DNA from: Lycium barbarum
Lineage: Eukaryota; Streptophyta; Magnoliopsida; Solanales; Solanaceae
NCBI RefSeq assembly: GCF_019175385.1
Contig: NC_083338.1
Location: 64,822,884-64,886,883, forward strand
Reading direction: 5' to 3'
Length of the DNA stretch: 64,000 nt
Part shown: piece by piece, positions 11,079-24,600 of the stretch
How positions within the stretch are numbered: the first letter of the stretch is position 1
Layout: the number at the start of each line of letters is the position of its first letter
The notes under the pieces: model-generated
What the model was told of the DNA's origin: nothing
The model's input: the letters and a program-made list of their open reading frames with translations, nothing else
The model's database searches: none
Program-made: the position numbers and the translations under genes

Positions 11079-14000
11079 ACCAAATTGATGTGATTCTTCG
11101 AGTTAACAAAGAACCAATCGACCAGGATCTTGTTCTTGAAGTGGTTTGATGGGCAGATTCAAGAAACGGATGTATCTCAAGTTGTAGGCGTAGGATTAAA
11201 GTGATTGTAAAACTATGTGAAAGATGACGATTTGAACTATAAAAATAACTATTGAATGGTTTAAATCAAGTAAGTATTGAAGGCGGAATGATGGAAATAA
11301 AATTAGGGTTCTGGGTATGAACTAGAACGAATTTTAATCAAGAAACGCGTTCTTGAATGATCAAGAACAAATAAAATTCCTAAGTCACCACTTGAAATCA
11401 ATTAACGTGACAAAGAAACACCACACGCAACTGAAAACAAGGTAAAGACTATCACCACCTTGCTTGGAACCAAAAACAAGGATAAAGAACAAGAAATAGA
11501 GAGAATAACTCTATTGCAAAATTTAGGTTTATGCTAAAAACGTGAATAGTGTTTAACAAAGAATAAGAACCCTTTATATAAGCCTAGGGTCTCTTCTTTG
11601 ATGACTACAAATCCCTATTCTACTCTAGAAAGGAAATGGCTAAAAACAAGGAAAGTAAAATCCCTATTCTACAAGGAAAAGAATAAAGAAAACTGAATCC
11701 TACTAGATCTAGGATAAAAGTCCTACTAATGATAGGAAATCAAATCCTACTATGATATAAATCAAGAAACAAGAAACCTATTTAGAAAAGGATTCAAGAA
11801 ACAAGAATTGGAAATAATCTTCAAACTTGAGCTTCTTGGACTTTTCTTTTTCTTGAATTTCAGTCTTGTGTTTATTGATTTTCTTTAATTTCTTGATGAA
11901 AGATGAAGAATATCAATAAAATTCAAGAAAATCAAGAAACACAAGACTGAAATTCAAGAAAAAGAAAAGTCCAAGGAGCTCAAGTTTGAAGATTATTTCC
12001 AATTCTTGTTTCTTGAATCCTTTTCTAAATAAATTTCTTGTTTCTTGATTTATATCATAGTAGGATTTGATTTCCGTTCATTAGTAGGACTTTTATCCTA
12101 GATCTAGTAGGATTCAGTTTTCTTTATTCCTTTCCTTGTAGAATAGGGATTTTACTTTCCTTGTTTTTAGCTATTTCCTTTCTAGAGTAGAATAGGTATT
12201 TGTAGTCATCAAAGAAGAGACCCTAGGCCTATATAAAGGGTTCTTATTCTTTGTACCAAATTGATGTGATTCTTCGAGTTAACAAAGAACCAATCGACCA
12301 GGATCTTGTTCTTGAAGTGGTTTGATGGGCAGATTCAAGAAACGGATGTATCTCAAGTTGTAGGCGTAGGATTAAAGTGATTGTAAAACTATGTGAAAGA
12401 TGACGATTTGAACTATAAAAATAACTATTGAATGGTTTAAATCAAGTAAGTATTGAAGGCGGAATGATGGAAATAAAATTAGGGTTCTGGGTATGAACTA
12501 GAACGAATTTTAATCAAGAAACGCGTTCTTGAATGATCAAGAACAAATAAAATTCCTAAGTCACCACTTGAAATCAATTAACGTGACAAAGAAACACCAC
12601 ACGCAACTGAAAACAAGGTAAAGACTATCACCACCTTGCTTGGAACCAAAAACAAGGATAAAGAACAAGAAATAGAGAGAATAACTCTATTGCAAAATTT
12701 AGGTTTATGCTAAAAACGTGAATAGTGTTTAACAAAGAATAAGAACCCTTTATATAAGCCTAGGGTCTCTTCTTTGATGACTACAAATCCCTATTCTACT
12801 CTAGAAAGGAAATGGCTAAAAACAAGGAAAGTAAAATCCCTATTCTACAAGGAAAAGGATAAAGAAAACTGAATCCTACTAGATCTAGGATAAAAGTCCT
12901 ACTAATGATAGGAAATCAAATCCTACTATGATATAAATCTAGAAACAAGAAACCTATTTAGAAAAGGATTCAAGAAACAAGAATTGGAAATAATCTTCAA
13001 ACTTGAGCTTCTTGGACTTTTCTTTTTCTTGAATTTCAGTCTTGTGTTTATTGATTTTCTTTAATTTCTTGATGAAAGATGAAGAATATCAATAAATTCA
13101 AGAAAATCAAGAAACACAAGACTGAAATTCAAGAAAAAGAAAAGTCCAAGGAGCTCAAGTTTGAAGATTATTTCCAATTCTTGTTTCTTGAATCCTTTTC
13201 TAAATAAATTTCTTGTTTCTTGATTTATATCATAGTAGGATTTGATTTCCGTTCATTAGTAGGACTTTTATCCTAGATCTAGTAGGATTCAGTTTTCTTT
13301 ATTCCTTTCCTTGTAGAATAGGGATTTTACTTTCCTTGTTTTTAGCTATTTCCTTTCTAGAGTAGAATAGGTATTTGTAGTCATCAAAGAAGAGACCCTA
13401 GGCCTATATAAAGGGTTCTTATTCTTTGTACCAAATTGATGTGATTCTTCGAGTTAACAAAGAACCAATCGACCAGGATCTTGTTCTTGAAGTGGTTTGA
13501 TGGGCAGATTCAAGAAACGGATGTATCTCAAGTTGTAGGCGTAGGATTAAAGTGATTGTAAAACTATGTGAAAGATGACGATTTGAACTATAAAAATAAC
13601 TATTGAATGGTTTAAATCAAGTAAGTATTGAAGGCGGAATGATGGAAAAATAAAATTAGGGTTCTGGGTATGAACTAGAACGAATTTTAATCAAGAAACG
13701 CGTTCTTGAATGATCAAGAACAAATAAAATTCCTAAGTCACCACTTGAAATCAATTAACGTGACAAAGAAACACCACACGCAACTGAAAACAAGGTAAAG
13801 ACTATCACCACCTTGCTTGGAACCAAAAACAAGGATAAAGAACAAGAAATAGAGAGAATAACTCTATTGCAAAATTTAGGTTTATGCTAAAAACGTGAAT
13901 AGTGTTTAACAAAGAATAAGAACCCTTTATATAAGCCTAGGGTCTCTTCTTTGATGACTACAAATCCCTATTCTACTCTAGAAAGGAAATGGCTAAAAAC

Positions 14001-17000
14001 AAGGAAAGTAAAATCCCTATTCTACAAGGAAAAGAATAAAGAAAACTGAATCCTACTAGATCTAGGATAAAAGTCCTACTAATGATAGGAAATCAAATCC
14101 TACTATGATATAAATCAAGAAACAAGAAACCTATTTAGAAAAGGATTCAAGAAACAAGAATTGGAAATAATCTTCAAACTTGAGCTTCTTGGACTTTTCT
14201 TTTTCTTGAATTTCAGTCTTGTGTTTATTGATTTTCTTTAATTTCTTGATGAAAGATGAAGAATATCAATAAATTCAAGAAAATCAAGAAACACAAGACT
14301 GAAATTCAAGAAAAAGAAAAGTCCAAGGAGCTCAAGTTTGAAGATTATTTCCAATTCTTGTTTCTTGAATCCTTTTCTAAATAAATTTCTTGTTTCTTGA
14401 TTTATATCATAGTAGGATTTGATTTCCGTTCATTAGTAGGACTTTTATCCTAGATCTAGTAGGATTCAGTTTTCTTTATTCCTTTCCTTAGTAGAATAGG
14501 GATTTTACTTTCCTTGTTTTTAGCTATTTCCTTTCTAGAGTAGAATAGGTATTTGTAGTCATCAAAGAAGAGACCCTAGGCCTATATAAAGGGTTCTTAT
14601 TCTTTGTACCAAATTGATGTGATTCTTCGAGTTAACAAAGAACCAATCGACCAGGATCTTGTTCTTGAAGTGGTTTGATGGGCAGATTCAAGAAACGGAT
14701 GTATCTCAAGTTGTAGGCGTAGGATTAAAGTGATTGTAAAACTATGTGAAAGATGACGATTTGAACTATAAAAATAACTATTGAATGGTTTAAATCAAGT
14801 AAGTATTGAAGGCGGAATGATGGAAAAATAAAATTAGGGTTCTGGGTATGAACTAGAACGAATTTTAATCAAGAAACGCGTTCTTGAATGATCAAGAACA
14901 AATAAAATTCCTAAGTCACCACTTGAAATCAATTAACGTGACAAAGAAACACCACACGCAACTGAAAACAAGGTAAAGACTATCACCACCTTGCTTGGAA
15001 CCAAAAACAAGGATAAAGAACAAGAAATAGAGAGAATAACTCTATTGCAAAATTTAGGTTTATGCTAAAAACGTGAATAGTGTTTAACAAAGAATAAGAA
15101 CCCTTTATATAAGCCTAGGGTCTCTTCTTTGATGACTACAAATCCCTATTCTACTCTAGAAAGGAAATGGCTAAAAACAAGGAAAGTAAAATCCCTATTC
15201 TACAAGGAAAAGGATAAAGAAAACTGAATCCTACTAGATCTAGGATAAAAGTCCTACTAATGATAGGAAATCAAATCCTACTATGATATAAATCAAGAAA
15301 CAAGAAACCTATTTAGAAAAGGATTCAAGAAACAAGAATTGGAAATAATCTTCAAACTTGAGCTTCTTGGACTTTTCTTTTTCTTGAATTTCAGTCTTGT
15401 GTTTATTGATTTTCTTTAATTTCTTGATGAAAGATGAAGAATATCAATAAAATTCAAGAAAATCAAGAAACACAAGACTGAAATTCAAGAAAAAGAAAAG
15501 TCCAAGGAGCTCAAGTTTGAAGATTATTTCCAATTCTTGTTTCTTGAATCCTTTTCTAAATAAATTTCTTGTTTCTTGATTTATATCATAGTAAGGATTT
15601 GATTTCCGTTCATTAGTAAGGACTTTTATCCTAGATCTAGTAGGATTCAGTTTTCTTTATTCCTTTCCTTGTAGAATAGGGATTTTACTTTCCTTGTTTT
15701 TAGCTATTTCCTTTCTAGAGTAGAATAGGTATTTGTAGTCATCAAAGAAGAGACCCTAGGCCTATATAAAGGGTTCTTATTCTTTGTACCAAATTGATGT
15801 GATTCTTCGAGTTAACAAAGAACCAATCGACCAGGATCTTGTTCTTGAAGTGGTTTGATGGGCAGATTCAAGAAACGGATGTATCTCAAGTTGTAGGCGT
15901 AGGATTAAAGTGATTGTAAAACTATGTGAAAGATGACGATTTGAACTATAAAAATAACTATTGAATGGTTTAAATCAAGTAAGTATTGAAGGCGGAATGA
16001 TGGAAATAAAATTAGGGTTCTGGGTATGAACTAGAACGAATTTTAATCAAGAAACGCGTTCTTGAATGATCAAGAACAAATAAAATTCCTAAGTCACCAC
16101 TTGAAATCAATTAACGTGACAAAGAAACACCACACGCAACTGAAAAGAAGGTAAAGACTATCACCACCTTGCTTGGAACAAAAAACAAGGATAAAGAACA
16201 AGAAATAGAGAGAATAACTCTATTGCAAAATTTAGGTTTATGCTAAAAACGTGAATAGTGTTTAACAAAGAATAAGAACCCTTTATATAAGCCTAGGGTC
16301 TCTTCTTTGATGACTACAAATCCCTATTCTACTCTAGAAAGGAAATGGCTAAAGACAAGGAAAGTAAAATCCCTATTCTACAAGGAAAAGAATAAAGAAA
16401 ACTGAATCCTACTAGATCTAGGATAAAAGTCCTACTAATGATAGGAAATCAAATCCTACTATGATATAAATCAAGAAACAAGAAACCTATTTAGAAAAGG
16501 ATTCAAGAAACAAGAATTGGAAATAATCTTCAAACTTGAGCTTTTGGACTTTTCTTTTTCTTGAATTTCAGTCTTGTGTTTATTGATTTTCTTTAATTTC
16601 TTGATGAAAGATGAAGAATATCAATAAAATTAAAGAAAATCAAGAAACACAAGACTGAAATTCAAGAAAAAGAAAAGTCCAAGGAGCTCAAGTTTGAAGA
16701 TTATTTCCAATTCTTGTTTCTTGAATCCTTTTCTAAATAAATTTCTTGTTTCTTGATTTATATCATAGTAGGATTTGATTTCCGTTCATTAGTAGGACTT
16801 TTATCCTAGATCTAGTAGGATTCAGTTTTCTTTATTCCTTTCCTAGTAGAATAGGGATTTTACTTTCCTTGTTTTTAGCTATTTCCTTTCTAGAGTAGAA
16901 TAGGTATTTGTAGTCATCAAAGAAGAGACCCTAGGCCTATATAAAGGGTTCTTATTCTTTGTACCAAATTGATGTGATTCTTCGAGTTAACAAAGAACCA

Positions 17001-20000
17001 ATCGACCAGGATCTTGTTCTTGAAGTGGTTTGATGGGCAGATTCAAGAAACGGATGTATCTCAAGTTGTAGGCGTAGGATTAAAGTGATTGTAAAACTAT
17101 GTGAAAGATGACGATTTGAACTATAAAAATAACTATTGAATGGTTTAAATCAAGTAAGTATTGAAGGCGGAATGATGGAAATAAAATTAGGGTTCTGGGT
17201 ATGAACTAGAACGAATTTTAATCAAGAAACGCGTTCTTGAATGATCAAGAACAAATAAAATTCCTAAGTCACCACTTGAAATCAATTAACGTGACAAAGA
17301 AACACCACACGCAACTGAAAACAAGGTAAAGACTATCACCACCTTGCTTGGAACCAAAAACAAGGATAAAGAACTAAGAAATAGAGAGAATAACTCTATT
17401 GCAAAATTTAGGTTTATGCTAAAAACGTGAATAGTGTTTAACAAAGAATAAGAACCCTTTATATAAGCCTAGGGTCTCTTCTTTGATGACTACAAATCCC
17501 TATTCTACTCTAGAAAGGAAATGGCTAAAAACAAGGAAAGTAAAATCCCTATTCTACAAGGAAAAGAATAAAGAAAACTGAATCCTACTAGATCTAGGAT
17601 AAAAGTCCTACTAATGATAGGAAATCAAATCCTACTATGATATAAATCTAGAAACAAGAAACCTATTTAGAAAAGGATTCAAGAAACAAGAATTGGAAAT
17701 AATCTTCAAACTTGAGCTTCTTGGACTTTTCTTTTTCTTGAATTTCAGTCTTGTGTTTATTGATTTTCTTTAATTTCTTGATGAAAGATGAAGAATATCA
17801 ATAAAATTCAAGAAAATCAAGAAACACAAGATTGAAATTCAAGAAAAAGAAAAGTCCAAGGAGCTCAAGTTTGAAGATTATTTCCAATTCTTGTTTCTTG
17901 AATCCTTTTCTAAATAAATTTCTTGTTTCTTGATTTATATCATAGTAGGATTTGATTTCCGTTCATTAGTAGGACTTTTATCCTAGATCTAGTAGGATTC
18001 AGTTTTCTTTATTCCTTTCCTTGTAGAATAGGGATTTTACTTTCCTTGTTTTTAGCTATTTCCTTTCTAGAGTAGAATAGGTATTTGTAGTCATCAAAGA
18101 AGAGACCCTAGGCCTATATAAAGGGTTCTTATTCTTTGTACCAAATTGATGTGATTCTTCAAGTTAACAAAGAACCAATCGACCAGGATCTTGTTCTTGA
18201 AGTGGTTTGATGGTCAGATTCAAGAAACGGATGTATCTCAAGTTGTAGGCGTAGGATTAAAGTGATTGTAAAACTATGTGAAAGATGACGATTTGAACTA
18301 TAAAAATAACTATTGAATGGTTTAAATCAAGTAAGTATTGAAGGCGGAATGATGGAAATAAAATTAGGGTTCTGGGTATGAACTAGAACGAATTTTAATC
18401 AAGAAACGCGTTCTTGAATGATCAAGAACAAATAAAATTCCTAAGTCACCACTTGAAATCAATTAACGTGACAAAGAAACACCACACGCAACTGAAAAGA
18501 AGGTAAAGACTATCACCACCTTGCTTGGAACCAAAAACAAGGATAAAGAACAAGAAATAGAGAGAATAACTCTATTGCAAAATTTAGGTTTATGCTAAAA
18601 ACGTGAATAGTGTTTAACAAAGAATAAGAACCCTTTATATAAGCCTAGGGTCTCTTCTTTGATGACTACAAATCCCTATTCTACTCTAGAAAGGAAATGG
18701 CTAAAAACAAGGAAAGTAAAATCCCTATTCTACAAGGAAAAGAATAAAGAAAACTGAATCCTACTAGATCTAGGATAAAAGTCCTACTAATGATAGGAAA
18801 TCAAATCCTACTATGATATAAATCAAGAAACAAGAAACCTATTTAGAAAAGGATTCAAGAAACAAGAATTGGAAATAATCTTCAAACTTGAGCTTCTTGG
18901 ACTTTTCTTTTTCTTGAATTTCAGTCTTGTGTTTATTGATTTTCTTTAATTTCTTGATGAAAGATGAAGAATATCAATAAAATTCAAGAAAATCAAGAAA
19001 CACAAGACTGAAATTCAAGAAAAAGAAAAGTCCAAGGAGCTCAAGTTTGAAGATTATTTCCAATTCTTGTTTCTTGAATCCTTTTCTAAATAAATTTCTT
19101 GTTTCTTGATTTATATCATAGTAGGATTTGATTTCCGTTCATTAGTAGGACTTTTATCCTAGATCTAGTAGGATTCAGTTTTCTTTATTCCTTTCCTTGT
19201 AGAATAGGGATTTTACTTTCCTTGTTTTTAGCTATTTCCTTTCTAGAGTAGAATAGGTATTTGTAGTCATCAAAGAAGAGACCCTAGGCCTATATAAAGG
19301 GTTCTTATTCTTTGTACCAAATTGATGTGATTCTTCGAGTTAACAAAGAACCAATCGACCAGGATCTTGTTCTTGAAGTGGTTTGATGGGCAGATTCAAG
19401 AAACGGATGTATCTCAAGTTGTAGGCGTAGGATTAAAGTGATTGTAAAACTATGTGAAAGATGACGATTTGAACTATAAAAATAACTATTGAATGGTTTA
19501 AATCAAGTAAGTATTGAAGGCGGAATGATGGAAATAAAATTAGGGTTCTGGGTATGAACTAGAACGAATTTTAATCAAGAAACGCGTTCTTGAATGATCA
19601 AGAACAAATAAAATTCCTAAGTCACCACTTGAAATCAATTAACGTGACAAAGAAACACCACACGCAACTGAAAAGAAGGTAAAGACTATCACCACCTTGC
19701 TTGGAACAAAAAACAAGGATAAAGAACAAGAAATAGAGAGAATAACTCTATTGCAAAATTTAGGTTTATGCTAAAAACGTGAATAGTGTTTAACAAAGAA
19801 TAAGAACCCTTTATATAAGCCTAGGGTCTCTTCTTTGATGACTACAAATCCCTATTCTACTCTAGAAAGGAAATGGCTAAAGACAAGGAAAGTAAAATCC
19901 CTATTCTACAAGGAAAAGAATAAAGAAAACTGAATCCTACTAGATCTAGGATAAAAGTCCTACTAATGATAGGAAATCAAATCCTACTATGATATAAATC

Positions 20001-20498
20001 AAGAAACAAGAAACCTATTTAGAAAAGGATTCAAGAAACAAGAATTGGAAATAATCTTCAAACTTGAGCTTTTTGGACTTTTCTTTTTCTTGAATTTCAG
20101 TCTTGTGTTTATTGATTTTCTTTAATTTCTTGATGAAAGATGAAGAATATCAATAAAATTAAAGAAAATCAAGAAACACAAGACTGAAATTCAAGAAAAA
20201 GAAAAGTCCAAGGAGCTCAAGTTTGAAGATTATTTCCAATTCTTGTTTCTTGAATCCTTTTCTAAATAAATTTCTTGTTTCTTGATTTATATCATAGTAG
20301 GATTTGATTTCCGTTCATTAGTAGGACTTTTATCCTAGATCTAGTAGGATTCAGTTTTCTTTATTCCTTTCCTAGTAGAATAGGGATTTTACTTTCCTTG
20401 TTTTTAGCTATTTCCTTTCTAGAGTAGAATAGGTATTTGTAGTCATCAAAGAAGAGACCCTAGGCCTATATAAAGGGTTCTTATTCTTTGTACCAAAT

Positions 20499-21676
20499 TG
20501 ATGTGATTCTTCGAGTTAACAAAGAACCAATCGACCAGGATCTTGTTCTTGAAGTGGTTTGATGGGCAGATTCAAGAAACGGATGTATCTCAAGTTGTAG
20601 GCGTAGGATTAAAGTGATTGTAAAACTATGTGAAAGATGACGATTTGAACTATAAAAATAACTATTGAATGGTTTAAATCAAGTAAGTATTGAAGGCGGA
20701 ATGATGGAAAAATAAAATTAGGGTTCTGGGTATGAACTAGAACGAATTTTTATCAAGAAACGCGTTCTTGAATGATCAAGAACAAATAAAATTCCTAAGT
20801 CACCACTTGAAATCAATTAACGTGACAAAGAAACACCACACGCAACTGAAAACAAGGTAAAGACTATCACCACCTTGCTTGGAACCAAAAACAAGGATAA
20901 AGAATAAGAAATAGAGAGAATAACTCTATTGCAAAATTTAGGTTTATGCTAAAAACGTGAATAGTGTTTAACAAAGAATAAGAACCCTTTATATAAGCCT
21001 AGGGTCTCTTCTTTGATGACTACAAATCCCTATTCTACTCTAGAAAGGAAATGGCTAAAAACAAGGAAAGTAAAATCCCTATTCTACAAGGAAAAGAATA
21101 AAGAAAACTGAATCCTACTAGATCTAGGATAAAAGTCCTACTACTGATAGGAAATCAAATCCTACTATGATATAAATCTAGAAACAAGAAACCTATTTAG
21201 AAAAGGATTCAAGAAACAAGAATTTGAAATAATCTTCAAACTTGAGCTTCTTGGACTTTTCTTTTTCTTGAATTTCAGTCTTGTGTTTATTGATTTTCTT
21301 TAATTTCTTGATGAAAGATGAAGAATATCAATAAATTCAAGAAAATCAAGAAACACAAGACTTGAAATTCAAGAAAAAGAAAAGTCCAAGGAGCTCAAGT
21401 TTGAAGATTATTTCCAATTCTTGTTTCTTGAATCCTTTTCTAAATAAATTTCTTGTTTCTTGATTTATATCATAGTAGGATTTGATTTCCGTTCATTAGT
21501 AAGACTTTTATCCTTGATCTAGTAGGATTCAGTTTTCTTTATTCCTTTCCTTGTAGAATAGGGATTTTACTTTCCTTGTTTTTAGCTATTTCCTTTCTAG
21601 AGTAGAATAGGTATTTGTAGTCATCAAAGAAGAGACCCTAGGCCTATATAAAGGGTTCTTATTCTTTGTACCAAAT
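20499..21676 (+). repeat. Array unit with rare variants (partner of the unit at 32,263)
   Basis: It shares a set of rare variants with the unit at 32,263-33,442, ten units away: GAATAAGAAATAG (for GAACAAGAAATAG), CTACTACTG (for CTACTAATG), AGTAAGACTTTTA and TCCTTGATCT. This implies both descend from one diverged unit that was copied as part of a larger block. Confidence 0.75.
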
Positions 21677-24600
21677 TGATGTGATTCTTCAAGTTAACAA
21701 AGAACCAATCGACCAGGATCTTGTTCTTGAAGTGGTTTGATGGGCAGATTCAAGAAACGGATGTATCTCAAGTTGTAGGCGTAGGATTAAAGTGATTGTA
21801 AAACTATGTGAAAGATGACGATTTGAACTATAAAAATAACTATTGAATGGTTTAAATCAAGTAAGTATTGAAGGCGGAATGATGGAAATAAAATTAGGGT
21901 TCTGGGTATGAACTAGAACGAATTTTAATCAAGAAACGCGTTCTTGAATGATCAAGAACAAATAAAATTCCTAAGTCACCACTTGAAATCAATTAACGTG
22001 ACAAAGAAACACCACACGCAACTGAAAAGAAGGTAAAGACTATCACCACCTTGCTTGGAACAAAAAACAAGGATAAAGAACAAGAAATAGAGAGAATAAC
22101 TCTATTGCAAAATTTAGGTTTATGCTAAAAACGTGAATAGTGTTTAACAAAGAATAAGAACCCTTTATATAAGCCTAGGGTCTCTTCTTTGATGACTACA
22201 AATCCCTATTCTACTCTAGAAAGGAAATGGCTAAAGACAAGGAAAGTAAAATCCCTATTCTACAAGGAAAAGAATAAAGAAAACTGAATCCTACTAGATC
22301 TAGGATAAAAGTCCTACTAATGATAGGAAATCAAATCCTACTATGATATAAATCAAGAAACAAGAAACCTATTTAGAAAAGGATTCAAGAAACAAGAATT
22401 GGAAATAATCTTCAAACTTGAGCTTCTTGGACTTTTCTTTTTCTTGAATTTCAGTCTTGTGTTTATTGATTTTCTTTAATTTCTTGATGAAAGATGAAGA
22501 ATATCAATAAAATTAAAGAAAATCAAGAAACACAAGACTGAAATTCAAGAAAAAGAAAAGTCCAAGGAGCTCAAGTTTGAAGATTATTTCCAATTCTTGT
22601 TTCTTGAATCCTTTTCTAAATAAATTTCTTGTTTCTTGATTTATATCATAGTAGGATTTGATTTCCGTTCATTAGTAGGACTTTTATCCTAGATCTAGTA
22701 GGATTCAGTTTTCTTTATTCCTTTCCTTGTAGAATAGGGATTTTACTTTCCTTGTTTTTAGCTATTTCCTTTCTAGAGTAGAATAGGTATTTGTAGTCAT
22801 CAAAGAAGAGACCCTAGGCCTATATAAAGGGTTCTTATTCTTTGTACCAAATTGATGTGATTCTTCGAGTTAACAAAGAACCAATCGACCAGGATCTTGT
22901 TCTTGAAGTGGTTTGATGGGCAGATTCAAGAAACGGATGTATCTCAAGTTGTAGGCGTAGGATTAAAGTGATTGTAAAACTATGTGAAAGATGACGATTT
23001 GAACTATAAAAATAACTATTGAATGGTTTAAATCAAGTAAGTATTGAAGGCGGAATGATGGAAATAAAATTAGGGTTCTGGGTATGAACTAGAACGAATT
23101 TTAATCAAGAAACGCGTTCTTGAATGATCAAGAACAAATAAAATTCCTAAGTCACCACTTGAAATCAATTAACGTGACAAAGAAACACCACACGCAACTG
23201 AAAAGAAGGTAAAGACTATCACCACCTTGCTTGGAACAAAAACAAGGATAAAGAACAAGAAATAGAGAGAATAACTCTATTGCAAAATTTAGGTTTATGC
23301 TAAAAACGTGAATAGTGTTTAACAAAGAATAAGAACCCTTTATATAAGCCTAGGGTCTCTTCTTTGATGACTACAAATCCCTATTCTACTCTAGAAAGGA
23401 AATGGCTAAAGACAAGGAAAGTAAAATCCCTATTCTACAAGGAAAAGAATAAAGAAAACTGAATCCTACTAGATCTAGGATAAAAGTCCTACTAATGATA
23501 GGAAATCAAATCCTACTATGATATAAATCAAGAAACAAGAAACCTATTTAGAAAAGGATTCAAGAAACAAGAATTGGAAATAATCTTCAAACTTGAGCTT
23601 TTTGGACTTTTCTTTTTCTTGAATTTCAGTCTTGTGTTTATTGATTTTCTTTAATTTCTTGATGAAAGATGAAGAATATCAATAAAATTAAAGAAAATCA
23701 AGAAACACAAGACTGAAATTCAAGAAAAAGAAAAGTCCAAGGAGCTCAAGTTTGAAGATTATTTCCAATTCTTGTTTCTTGAATCCTTTTCTAAATAAAT
23801 TTCTTGTTTCTTGATTTATATCATAGTAGGATTTGATTTCCGTTCATTAGTAGGACTTTTATCCTAGATCTAGTAGGATTCAGTTTTCTTTATTCCTTTC
23901 CTAGTAGAATAGGGATTTTACTTTCCTTGTTTTTAGCTATTTCCTTTCTAGAGTAGAATAGGTATTTGTAGTCATCAAAGAAGAGACCCTAGGCCTATAT
24001 AAAGGGTTCTTATTCTTTGTACCAAATTGATGTGATTCTTCGAGTTAACAAAGAACCAATCGACCAGGATCTTGTTCTTGAAGTGGTTTGATGGGCAGAT
24101 TCAAGAAACGGATGTATCTCAAGTTGTAGGCGTAGGATTAAAGTGATTGTAAAACTATGTGAAAGATGACGATTTGAACTATAAAAATAACTATTGAATG
24201 GTTTAAATCAAGTAAGTATTGAAGGCGGAATGATGGAAAAATAAAATTAGGGTTCTGGGTATGAACTAGAACGAATTTTAATCAAGAAACGCGTTCTTGA
24301 ATGATCAAGAACAAATAAAATTCCTAAGTCACCACTTGAAATCAATTAACGTGACAAAGAAACACCACACGCAACTGAAAAGAAGGTAAAGACTATCACC
24401 ACCTTGCTTGGAACCAAAAACAAGGATAAAGAACTAAGAAATAGAGAGAATAACTCTATTGCAAAATTTAGGTTTATGCTAAAAACGTGAATAGTGTTTA
24501 ACAAAGAATAAGAACCCTTTATATAAGCCTAGGGTCTCTTCTTTGATGACTACAAATCCCTATTCTACTCTAGAAAGGAAATGGCTAAAACAAGGAAAGT

